Under the pieces are notes generated by a model. It made no database searches. It was not told the origin of the DNA and worked only from the letters and a program-made list of their open reading frames with translations. Shown here in pieces: positions 1 to 9,550 of a DNA stretch of 21,994 nucleotides (positions within the stretch are counted from its first letter, which is position 1; each line of letters starts with the position of its first letter). Origin of the DNA: Gymnopilus junonius (lineage: Eukaryota; Basidiomycota; Agaricomycetes; Agaricales; Galerinaceae). Position numbers and translations under genes: made by a program. The DNA lies in assembly GCA_015501075.1 (NCBI GenBank), contig JADNYJ010000517.1:1-21994 (forward strand), read 5' to 3'.

Positions 1-19
1 TTGTTCTAATTCAGATCCT

Positions 20-1713
20 ATGTCGGAGTCCCTCCTTGCAACGGCCACTTCTCCTGCGCCTACTTCCAAGGTCAAGACGGTAGAATTATACAATCCTACA
101 TCGGTGATCGAGCTCAAGTATACTGGGACCCTTTCCTTCCGCTGGGCATTCAAGTGGGAAAGGTGAGAAGGGCTCGCCCATGCATTACCTCTGGCCTTGA
201 CCTTTGGATTTAGTCATAATTTCGAGTGGAAACGCGAAGAATGCTTCATGATTCGAAAACCAGATCCCCCGGTGATTGTAGCCGTCACGAGAGAAACGAC
301 TGGGCGGCTTAGGACGCAATCAGTCCAGATCTTGGACTACAACCTCAACCGGTGAGTCGTCTTATCAAAATTACAGAACATGGAGGTATTCATCAACCTG
401 CAGGTTCGATATCGATGACCGAAAAGGCTTGGAGATCGTTATTTTGACAGCGTTATTGACTTTTCAGGACGCAAATGAGGCTTACCATGCACCAGATAGT
501 ACTTCTGCACCTTCAAGCAACCCGTTGAGCAGAGCATCCTCACAAGGCACTCCAAGTTCAAATGAAAACGCTCCACCTCAACCACCTCCCAGACCTGCTC
601 CAAAAACAGGTATAGACAGAATTACTGAGCTTCAGGCTATCAAAGGAGAGTACAACGAAATCGTCATTTCTGACGAAGGAAGCATAGAGGATTATGGCGA
701 ATATTGTAATAAACTCCTTCAGGCAAGTCAATTTAGTTTTATCTCTGTCAAAGCTTGATCCGAGTTCTTTGAAGGACGATGCAATGTTGTTCATAACTAT
801 AAAATGCTCCGAAGCCGAACACGTCCCGAAGGTGCTTCAAGTTGTCGAAGAGACAAAACGCATACGACATAAAGCAGGTCAGTATAATATCCTTCTAGAG
901 CAACTGGATCTTATTTTTTTGTTCAGGGCTTTCCGACGAAGAGGACCTACATCAATATGTTCTTTACGATACCCAGGAGAATAGAAAAGGGCCAAGAAGG
1001 ATTAACCTCGACGACGATGCTAAAAACAAGTATACTCCGCCCCAAAATCTCATAGTGCATCTTAGCAAGATTTCTATGCCAGAACTTCAGCCCCAGGGAC
1101 ATCACACGAGGGAGAAATCAAGCAAAGACTCGAAAAAGAAAGAGGACAAAAAGGGTTGGTGGCGAAGCTCTTGAGCACTATATATTCATTGATCAACCCA
1201 CTGCCCTATCTTGCATTTATGAAATGTTAGCTGGCACAGCAAAGCCTGCTAGACCAGCCCCACCAGCTCCAGCGCCCTCTCCACCAATAAATCTATCTAC
1301 CCGGCCGCCACCACAGACTCTGAAGCCTCCCTCCCCAGCAAACTACAAAAATCGAGTAGATCTTCTTCACCTAAGTCGCATATCCCGCGCATCAGGTTCA
1401 TCCTAATCAACCTTCCCCGTCACCTTCTCAATTAAATAATCCTGTCATCTATGCGGTCCCTCCACCGCCTAGTCGCCCTAGCCATCCCTCACAAGGTCCA
1501 TTTCATTTCCCTGAACCTCAGGTTCACAGCGGTACCAGTCATTCACCAAACTTCTATGCTGGCCAATTTCCACCACCGAGTTGGTCAGGACCACCCCCAC
1601 CTCCGCCACCTCAAATGCATCAACCTCAGGTCCTTACCCCTTCAAGTCCGAAGCCTTTGAAGCCTTCAACAATGGTTCATGGTCTTATGGACAAGTTCTT
1701 GACTCGACGTTGA
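20..1713 (+). CDS. Unknown fungal protein, conserved-looking N-terminal half and proline-rich tail; seven exons
   Basis: Proposed exons are 20-162, 214-351, 404-722, 775-877, 927-1154, 1231-1355 and 1396-1713; all phases agree and give 457 residues. The N-terminal half (residues about 1-235) is rich in beta-type sequence, with recognisable stretches VKTVELYNPTS, FEWKREECFMIRKPDPP, VQILDYNLNRFDIDDRKGLE and DDAMLFITIKCSEAEHVPKVLQ. A short Ser/Pro linker interrupts it near residue 130. A Lys-rich stretch follows, then about 140 residues dominated by proline, including a run of seven, ending LMDKFLTRR. The third intron (723-774) is GC-AG rather than GT-AG; using it joins NKLLQ to DDAMLF without loss. 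The fifth and sixth introns are less certain: reading through the fifth would end the protein at 1172-1174 with GWWRSS, about 316 residues. The bases before the ATG (ctaattcag) look like an intron acceptor, so upstream exons may lie outside the window. I cannot name the family; a tubby or LURP-one-like fold is only a guess. Confidence 0.75.
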
Positions 1714-3073
1714 ACGTCTTGAATCCAGTCTTCGTTATTTTGAAGTCCCTTTTTTCTGTTCTGGGTTTATGGTAACAGCTCCTCGAATGCTGTGGCGCCT
1801 ACCAATAGACTTTGGAAAATTTCCATGTTTTCAGTACAAGTAACCCTCGCAAATTCAAATTTACACTTTTTTCTCAGGAATGGATTTACTCTTGGTCTTC
1901 AAGTTGGTCTTTGCAATAAATTATATGATGATTCATTAAACGCTAATGGGGTAAACTATATTAAACACCGTGAAATACCGTTTGCAAGGTTCTACATAGT
2001 ATAATGAGGCGGTGGGTGGCAACTAACAAGCCAAATAGAGATGGTATGTTTCTCTCCATTGGATCTCAGGGGCCTCTTTCGCGCATGAACCAGACATTTG
2101 CATGTAGTCGTCTTTCTCGTTGACTGAAAATCTTGCTGAAGTCAATTCGAATACTCTGTGAGTGAGTGATTTATTCCAAGGGTCAAACATACTCAAAAGG
2201 CTGAACCGCTAGCGACGTCTACTATCAGAGGGAAGACGTCTGCAGGGTTGCAAAAGAGAATCACGGAAAACGGACGGGGTTTGGTGAAAGTAGATTTTTT
2301 AGTCGGAAAAAGACGGTTGTAGAGTACTATTGGACAAAAAAGGGGTCCGAGAACAGACGTAGAACTACGAAAAAGAGGCAGCTAGAAGGCATACGTGCAG
2401 CTGTTATCTACTGGATAAAAGAATCGAGCAGGGGTGGAAAATACGAGCACGACGGGGGCCACGACGACCACAACAACGGGCAGAGAAAAAGCTTACATAA
2501 GAGGCATGGGAAAGGCATACCCTCTGCAAACAGAAGGAGCTAGCTCTTCTCGAACTTCCATGTACTGATTGTCCAGCCGGTCCCTAGACTGTCCATAGTC
2601 CCACAGCGCACGTCAGCAGGCAGGAAAAAGGGAGGAATGTATAAAATATTAGCAAATACTACGCGAGGCACCAGACAGGGAAGAACTGAGAGAACTGGAT
2701 GACTTGGATGAAGATGAGTAGCCCAAACAAAAGCAGCTAGAGAAAATAAATTGGTCAAAATGACCTGCATGCATAGTGGTAGGAAAAGCGGAAGAGAAAT
2801 ACAGTGAGGAGCTCTGGATGATGGGGATTTATGGTGATGTATGGAGAACTGTAATCACCTCCCACTGGGTTTTAACCATCAAGTCCTGCCTGAAGCCAAG
2901 GCCAGGAGCTGCCAAGCTGTAATGATCAACCCCAAGTCCCGACCCGCCTATGTTGTGCTCCAAGAACTCGACATTTACTTAGTATATAGATAGCCACCTA
3001 TGTACAATAAGTAGTGTGTGAGTTTTTCGGTAAACTGGCAGTTTCCGTATGGGGACCACGTCAGTATAATAAA
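1714..3073. other. Non-coding stretch after the first gene
   Basis: No convincing reading frame was found on either strand. AATAAA at 1915-1920 is a plausible polyadenylation signal for the preceding plus-strand gene. From about 2250 to 2800 the plus strand is purine-rich, so the minus strand is pyrimidine-rich in the way fungal leaders often are, but no minus-strand gene could be followed below 2250. The open stretches here are short and lack protein-like composition. Confidence 0.5.
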
Positions 3074-3099
3074 CTCCTCCTCCTCCTCCTCCTCCTCCT
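3074..3099 (+). repeat. (CTC)n microsatellite
   Basis: Twenty-six bases of uninterrupted CTC repeat, eight full units plus two bases. It sits in non-coding sequence just below a doubtful minus-strand coding relic. It is likely to vary in length between strains. Confidence 0.95.
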
Positions 3100-3112
3100 G
3101 TGGGCATTCTGA

Positions 3113-3508
3113 TCATTTAGTACTTGTTATTTGCACAAAAGGCGCCATAGCGTCGTACATACGATGGAGTCCTTGACATGCGAACCCAAAGTCAACGACT
3201 CCTTGCCGATGGATAAACGGCCTTCTGGAATAAAGCAAACCAAACAAAGACGATGAGACTCCGCCAACGCTCTGGACACCGAAGACACCGTCCAGGTATA
3301 ACTCTATCCGAAAATTCCTGCCAGACCGGACATTTGGCACCCAATGCGCCAGAGCTCATGTTCCAGCCAGGACTTTTGTCGACCGAAGATCCGTGATAGA
3401 CACGGTAGACAGGTGCAAGACAGGTGTGGCGATGATTAATTGCGGAAGTCCAAAGACATCGGGGGTGTCCGAAAAACCTTTGCACCAATCGGCGCATGCA
3501 GGGCACAT
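3113..3508 (-). pseudogene. Possible decayed coding stretch
   Basis: Two minus-strand frames look mildly protein-like. The first, 3508 down to 3356, starts MCPACADWCKGFSDTPDVFG and has a CPxC-x3-C cysteine cluster that could be half of a zinc site. The second, 3340 down to 3113, contains YLDGVFGVQSVGG and ends QITSTK. They are in different frames with no clear splice pair between them, and the CTC repeat follows directly after. Either they are relics of one gene or transposon, or both are chance open frames. No family was recognised. Confidence 0.22.
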
Positions 3509-3902
3509 TATTACTCGAAGTTGCGGCATCCAGATGATAAAAACGAACTTCTGTAAGATGTTACATGGCGCGATACATGGGCGCCTTCGAAATGCAGAAA
3601 GTATGCAGAAAGTGTTGGCCTTTTTCGGTGTGATTATGCCTCTACATTTATGAAAGTAACCAAGTAATTCAGAATCATCTGAGTCAAGAAATCAGTGGAG
3701 ACCGGAATGGACTCAAGTTTGAAGCAACTGCCATCAAGTCTCGAATCAGACTCTCGATGCTATGCCCAATGCCGATCTCAACGAACTATTGCGATTCTCT
3801 CATTGCTCGGGCGCTCAAGTATACGTAGGCCAGGTAAGCAGAACCTATATATCACCTTTTTACAGTACAAATTGACTCGATTACTAGAAATTACAAGATC
3901 GT

Positions 3903-4957
3903 TTATATCGGCCAAATGATGTTGACGAGTTCGACACTGGTCATGTCCTTTGCATCCGCTTGGAGATGCTCCAGGGTCCTTTGCATTAGTGCTGCTGCCT
4001 TTGGTCGCGCGCCCTGGCGCTGCTGATCCTTCAGAGATTTTAAAACCTTATCCCAAAATTCTTCAGCATCTTCCTTTCTTGCTGTCTTGAGCAGCTGAGC
4101 CCGCAAGTATCGGCCGGCAAAGTCGCGCGTCGCATCTATCTCCCTCCGCTATGGATACGCAGTCTCAATCCGCCAACAACTGACCACATGATGCAATGCG
4201 CATGCTATCCGAATTTGCTTCTGACTGCTCTGCCAATCCTAAGCGTCAAGAAATGCATTCCACGCAAAGGAAGAGTAGCCATGCCCAATGCATAGAGTCG
4301 TGCATCTCCTATTGCTGTCGTAATCCAGGATTTGTCATACCCATCCGTTAAGCCTTCATTCTCATCGTCGCCACCTTCTGCAGGAATCGGTCCTGTGCCT
4401 CGTCGATCAGGAATTGCTCTGTTCAAAAATATGTTGCGTCTCGTATCTTCTCCGTGCAGTCAAACTCCTTTGCGACTTTGAATATACCTTGCCACACAGC
4501 GTCAAATGCTTCAGGCTTGAAGGCCCAGTCGGTTTGCTGGACGAAGTGTTCCAGTGCCTTAGTCGCACTCCCTCCTTTAGCTATTCCGTCTGGTTCCCCA
4601 CTGCTTTCCCGACAGTAAATCTCTCAAACGAGATGAAACAATGCCTGTTGTGTAAGGGTCGGCCACTAACGCTTGTGCCAAGTGTTACACTTTCTTCATT
4701 CGTGTTGCAGGATTGGTGTGGAAACAGCGATAAGGCCGGAGGATTATTTTACTCCACTTTGGACATGAATGCACTCACTGCTCAAGCTGCTCTGATCAAG
4801 AGTTGTCAGGAGCCGATCACATCTAAGTGAAACACTTCGCAGTTTGAAATGAGGCGACCCTCTGGCTATTCAAAAGAGATGCCCTGCCTTTCAACTCCAG
4901 CAGCTGGTCTGTTTTCACCTCGTCTTTCGCTGAGCGAACCAGAAGATTCGAAGTCAT
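3903..4957 (-). pseudogene. Unknown multi-exon gene with at least one frame break
   Basis: Several minus-strand stretches look truly coding when read in order. The start ATG at 4957 gives MTSNLLVRSAKDEVKTDQLL and about 44 residues. A second stretch reads ADPYTTGIVSSRLRDLLSG. The next, in another frame, reads KALEHFVQQTDWAFKPEAF and ends at a good donor at 4488. An intron at 4419-4487 joins it to EQFLIDEAQDRFLQK. Near the end, a GT-AG intron (gtcagt to ccatag, about 4146-4182) joins QKQIRIACALHHV to RREIDATRDFAGRYLR, and the last exon stops at 3903 after VELVNIIWPI. The C-terminal part is helical and charged. Around 4576-4582 the frame changes with no usable splice pair; one surplus base would explain it. 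The middle part (4200-4420) could not be modelled with confidence. The family is unknown. It could be a real gene in a sequence with indel errors, or a young pseudogene. Confidence 0.5.
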
Positions 4958-5139
4958 CCCCACAATGCGTCATTCTTGTATATCCTTATATCGCCGCCTT
5001 TGTCCACTTGCGTGCAATGCGTTACCGCTGCCAGTGAGTCTCGAGGTGACTCCGGTTATGAGTTGTGCTTACAGCATGAATAGGTGCCTATGATTGTACA
5101 ATTATGAGCCCGGACTCGATGAACTGGTGAGTTAAGGCA

Positions 5140-5159
5140 CGAACACGAACACGAACACG
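5140..5159 (+). repeat. (CGAACA)3 hexanucleotide repeat
   Basis: Three tandem CGAACA units plus two bases, lying between two divergently oriented gene candidates. The length is a multiple of three, so it could encode Thr-Asn repeats if it lies in an upstream exon, but no such exon could be confirmed. Confidence 0.85.
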
Positions 5160-5221
5160 TCGTCCCAACCAGTGGTCCGGGGGAAGTATCCAGAAGATGT
5201 ACTTCCTCTGTTCTGTTTTTG

Positions 5222-5845
5222 GACACAGCTTCTTATCATGACCTCAGAACCGGCCACCCACAGCACACCCGCCTCTACAACCCGGTGCCCGAAGGCACTT
5301 ATTATGAGACAGCCAATCACGTTGTGAGTACATGCCCAGAGCCACCAAATCGAACTGCAGTTTACTTCGTATTGAACAGTATCCTGCGAGTCATGTCAAC
5401 AATCATGCTGGTCAATTCATGACAGCCCTGGATGGTGCGAACACCGCAGACAGCAATAAAAAACGGAAAGCAGTGAGGACCTATCCAAAACCAACATCAG
5501 GCTTCCGGCCATCTGAGGCGCACCGTGATCCTACACACGGACATGACATTCGGTACCATTATCCCATGAGTGCGACACCAGGAAATGCACCTCATAACGC
5601 TCACACTGGCCGAACCTCTATGAGAGTTGGCACAGACCGCCTGCTTGCCTACAGAAACAGACATGATACTCACTTCAACCTTGGGGTCTCCTACCATGAT
5701 CCTCATCAGCCTATCCCTGCCACGTCCACAATCATCCTTTCAGTGCTGCTACCCCAAAACGCGGAGGCTCGTTCAAAGTTGGATTTACAAAGGCTAAGAA
5801 GAAGTTAGGAGGCTTTTTCCAGAAGTTCCGAGGCAACAAGCATTA
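5222..5845 (+). CDS. Unknown basic, His-rich protein; one frame break near the end
   Basis: The first exon reads RLYNPVPEGTYYETANHV up to a consensus donor (gtgagt) at 5324. Intron 5324-5379 ends at ttgaacag and is phase-compatible with a long exon beginning YPASHVNNHAGQFMTALDG. That exon continues for over 100 residues rich in His, Asn, Pro and Arg. In its own frame it stops at 5808. From about 5709 a second frame is much more protein-like, running through HVHNHPFSAATPKRGG to a Lys-rich end KKKLGGFFQKFRGNKH, with the stop at 5843-5845. A single missing base near 5709-5712 would join the two parts. The start is unresolved: no in-frame ATG was found in the first exon. An upstream mini-exon near 5105-5127 before a gtgagt donor was tested, but its phase gives a stop. 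No family was recognised, and the 5' limit given is approximate. Confidence 0.45.
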
Positions 5846-8487
5846 AATTTCGAGATTGTTGCATCCCCGTGTCATTCTGCTGTCTAATGTACACGGTTCA
5901 TGGATCGATCTTACCGCGAGGGCTGAGAATATAAGCACTGGTAGATCGTCCAACTGCTTGCTCCTTTATTTAGCCTGTCAATCAGATCACATCTTGATCC
6001 TACATAACGCAAGTAAACAATTTCGAAGTTCATATTCCAATAAAATTCACGAAGGGAAACTACAATGACTCGCACACCGACATGGCTCTGCCTCACTTAA
6101 AAGTTAAATCAATATCGGGCCATTTCTCTAAGTACGTGTTTTTTAAATTGGACGTCTCAAGTAAATATAAAGTGATGGCATATCTTCGTTGAGTGCTGTT
6201 GCCCGTACGTTCAGAACTGGGATGCAAGATGCAGCATGCCAGGGCAGCTTTTTTACAAGCTCTACAGGGTCTGTATGCTCCCAGGCTGCTGTCTTTTGCT
6301 CTTGAAAGCACCTACGTTCATATTTTCTATTTGTTGCATTTTTATCTCAGTGTTGTCGGAACGGTGGAGGCCCCGGGTTGCAGCACCTTGTAATACCACG
6401 TTTCGTAAGTAAAGAAATCAGTTTCTTCATAGTTGTCCTTTTCTGAATGCGAGACCTCTAGAGAGTTAATTGTAGAATGCCTAAGGTTGATTCAAGCTTG
6501 TTAAGAACCCGTTTGCCGGCGGCGGCGTTGTTTTATGGCCTAACCGTTGCGCGGCTAGCTAGCTTCCTCGGTGCCTACTGCTTCCTGCTTCAGGGAATCT
6601 ATTAATACCATGGTGCGGGTCTTCCATGATTGTTCGTGCTAACCCGAACCCTACCAGTTGATTTCTCTCTCCTCAGTGGTGCTTGGAAGAAACTACGCCC
6701 TTTTTGGTGACCTCGAAGTGTTAACATTCCATGCGAATGTAGCACTCGCGGGTCCGGGTCCAACTTAATGCGCTGATTCGGTCGCGGACTTGGTTTGGAG
6801 CAAGGGTGCTTCCAGGGTTCTGGCTCTGATTCTGATATTTTTCGGTGTGGGGTAGCCTCTGGTCTGGTCCTGGTGATAAGGTTCCCCGCTTGCACAAGCA
6901 TATGAAATGTGTCTCTGAGACCAATCCGAAGGTACGGTGTCCGATCGGGTTTGACAGCATTTGGGGCTGGATCCATGACAGCTGACCTATCTCGGTAGGC
7001 TTTGCCTTTAGACGAGGGCAGGTTAAGCAAAATGGCATTTACTTGACGGTACTAGCAGGTGTCAAGGGCGGCCATTATTTGATTGTGCCTTCGTCACTCG
7101 ATACCTGCTTTAATTCCTGTAAGTTATCCGTTGTTAGCGTTAATGTGGCGGCGGGGACTCTGATAATCTGATTGGCATGATTTTCTTGCGGCTAGAGCAT
7201 GACTTTGACTGAATATTCCGTATACAGAGGCAGTTCACCGATCAGCTAATCGCCTATTTACATTGGGTTCTGGTGGACATATCGTCGCTTCTAATCAAAA
7301 GTTACATTCTGCACCAGCATCAAAAGGGAATTTTGCAGACTATTTTGACGTAAGTGTTAAATAAATTTGACCAAATGCCCAATTGAAACAGTGATCCAAG
7401 GCCTGCAGAATTACTGAAGTGCGTGCTGTTCAGCTCGATCGATCGCCTGCTTGTGCTAATAGATCGGAAATGAAAGATTAACGGCAAGCTATACACTTGT
7501 TTATTCTCGACTGGTTGGTAACCAGATTGCGTTGAGTAAATGTCAAATTTTTATACTTAGTCTGACAGCGTCGATTTTTAACTGAACAAGTCAATAGGAA
7601 AGTACTGCGAGCGCGTTGATGAAACGCAGTCAGCACCCACAACTTGAAGTGACAACTCCACCCTTGACAAAGTAAATCAACCTCGATTTGTTGCATGTTC
7701 ATTTTATTTGTCCCTTTTGTGTCCTTTTCAACGACTGGATCCTCCGAAAAGGAAACTTTGAACGAAATAGCGCGTGGTCATCGATGTCATCGCCCGACGG
7801 GGGAATTACACCTACTCGGGGCTTAAAACTAAAGCATTCCGGATCGATTCTGGACCCCCGGTGGTTAATGGGAACCTGCGATGTTGCGCTGAATAAGAAA
7901 TCAAGGCTCGTGCATGTATGTTTACTGCAGGCAGGCAGCCCTCACCGAGCCTTGTCTCTCCAAACGCCCTGTGCATGCTGCCCGGGGTGGCTTACTTGCC
8001 TCGAGGCTTCCAAGCTTATGGGGACCTCGGTAATTGTGGGCGTAGCGAGTGAAGGGAAGTGCTGGAAAGTGTCTACAGGCAGGTGAAAAGAGAGGCCGAA
8101 GGAGACTTTGTTGCTTCGATTTCGACATCCTGGGTCGTGTGCCGAGTCCATAGGCTCAAAGTGTGTCCTCCACCACAAGGGACCAAAAAAAAACGCATTT
8201 ACAACGCGTCTGAAACCACGAGAGATTTCCTTGTGGGTTGGTCAGGGTTAACATTGAACAATTGCAGTTGCGAAATGCCATCGCTTTAGCCGGGTGCTTG
8301 AGTGATTTATGGAAAGATGGTTTATTGGCACGGTTTCCCTTCATTATTGTTTAGAGTACAATAAAATGTTGGTATGCACTGATAGATACTACACGGAATC
8401 ACAATAAGCTTGATTTCTTATCACAATGCCAAATGACTTGCGACTTATCAACTTGAAGTTGGTGGTTACTGTCGATCTGGGTCTTCA
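5846..8487. other. Intergenic stretch, no gene seen
   Basis: About 2.6 kb with no frame that holds protein-like composition on either strand. Between about 6640 and 6880 the sequence is quasi-repetitive, with drifting variants of ggttctgg, gggtccgg and ggtcctgg, which suggests an old, decayed simple repeat. Two overlapping open minus-strand frames there (6602-7038) are explained by that composition. No terminal repeats, target-site duplications or transposase motifs were recognised. Confidence 0.5.
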
Positions 8488-8722
8488 TCAGAAATTTCCG
8501 TTGCAGAGTGTGTACAATGTGTGTAACTTGCAATCTTCTCTTACGTTATGATTTTCATGGTCAAGTCTAAAAGAAGGACAAGGGCCAATAACAATTCGCA
8601 CCAGAATAGCATCAACTTCACTGTGTGATACTCGTGCATGATACTTACCCATGCATGTCAAAAAGCTCATCAAGCTCAGCCTCGAATAGACCAGAGTGGG
8701 AAGGACGCTCAGGCTGGCCCAT
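8488..8722 (-). CDS. Possible short gene, two or three exons
   Basis: On the minus strand an ATG at 8722 opens a 74-base exon encoding MGQPERPSHSGLF and then AELDELFDMHG. It ends at a strong donor (gtaagt) at 8648. The intron 8567-8648 ends in a good pyrimidine tract (ccttcttttag). The next exon starts LDHENHN and, without further splicing, reaches a stop at 8488, giving about 50 residues. Another donor (gtaaga) follows HN, so a third exon is possible. The acidic helix and the splice signals argue for a real gene, as does the pyrimidine-rich sequence just upstream on the coding strand. The small size and unrecognised family argue against it. Confidence 0.35.
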
Positions 8723-8889
8723 TGTTCGAATTTTTAACAAGACGTTTTTATTCAAATGTTTTTTTGACAATGATAATTCTACGTCTAAGTAAACCAGGTA
8801 TAAAAAACCCAACGTTTCTCGCTGTGGCAAGATCAGAAAAAGTAATATTTTTGAGGGGGTGTAGAAAAGGGAATTGTTGGAATAATAGG

Positions 8890-9300
8890 TTAGGGGGAAG
8901 AAAAAGAATAAAGGGAATGAAAGTGTAGATAGGGTACGAATAATAATAAAGTTAATGTATACTTGGAATGTGTATGTGTGTGTGGGAGAGGAGATGGGCT
9001 CACAGAGCCTTTGTACGATGATGTTGATGGTACAGGGCATGGATGGAATGATACGATGTTCGTTGCGGATGATGGATGATGAGACAGAGAAAGAGCGAAC
9101 AGAGCGACCCAGAGAGGAAACATGGTACAACGAAGCAAGAGAAAAAAAAAAGGAGAGGGGAAAAAAGTGATGAATCAGAGTTCGTGACAATGCATGAATG
9201 AGCGTCTGATGGGATGGGATGTGTACAAGATGTGATGGGAGAGCCAAAAAAAAAAAAAAAAAAGAGAGAGAAAGGGGAAATGCTAGTGGACAGTGAAACC
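8890..9300 (-). promoter_or_regulatory. Long pyrimidine-rich leader or promoter tract
   Basis: On the minus strand this stretch is strongly C/T-rich with long T runs, unlike the sequence on either side. Fungal promoters and 5' leaders often carry such tracts on the coding strand, and it lies directly upstream of the possible start at 8722. It also lies downstream of the minus-strand gene ending at 9551, so part may be 3' untranslated sequence or terminator. Its composition leaves a 240-codon minus-strand frame open by chance. Confidence 0.35.
9246..9263 (+). repeat. A18 homopolymer (T18 on the minus strand)
   Basis: Eighteen consecutive A bases followed by a short GA repeat. There is no gene body or target-site duplication that would mark it as a retrotransposed poly(A) tail, and it sits inside a longer purine-rich tract of the same strand bias. 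Confidence 0.95.
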
Positions 9301-9550
9301 ATAAACAAATGGCGATGACAGTGGGACGGATTAGGATTAGGGAAAGGGTAGAGTATGTATGGCACAAGAAGACGGGAGCGTGTGGGTCATATAGACAGAT
9401 GGACTGGGTATGTACATGGGATGGAAGAGAGGCAAAATGCGGCTGTCGACAAGCGACTAAGCGTGAACATGAGGCTGGTATGTTCCAGCTTTGAAACGCC
9501 TTTCGGCGTTTTGAGTGAACCGGTCAAGTTCACAGCAAGGGAGGACAAGC

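Noticed and set aside
5105..5229. Mini-exon encoding MSPDSMNW followed by gtgagt, as the first exon of the gene at 5.2 kb
   Set aside because: The donor is good, but the phase leads to an immediate stop with each nearby acceptor tested.
9246..9263. A18 as the poly(A) tail of a retroposed sequence
   Set aside because: No gene-like body precedes it, no target-site duplication was seen, and it continues into a GA-rich tract, so a simple homopolymer is enough.
8645..9367. A 240-codon open frame on the minus strand
   Set aside because: It runs through a C/T-rich tract with T18 and long F/S/L runs, has no recognisable motif, and overlaps the better-supported short exon at 8649-8722. The openness is a composition effect.
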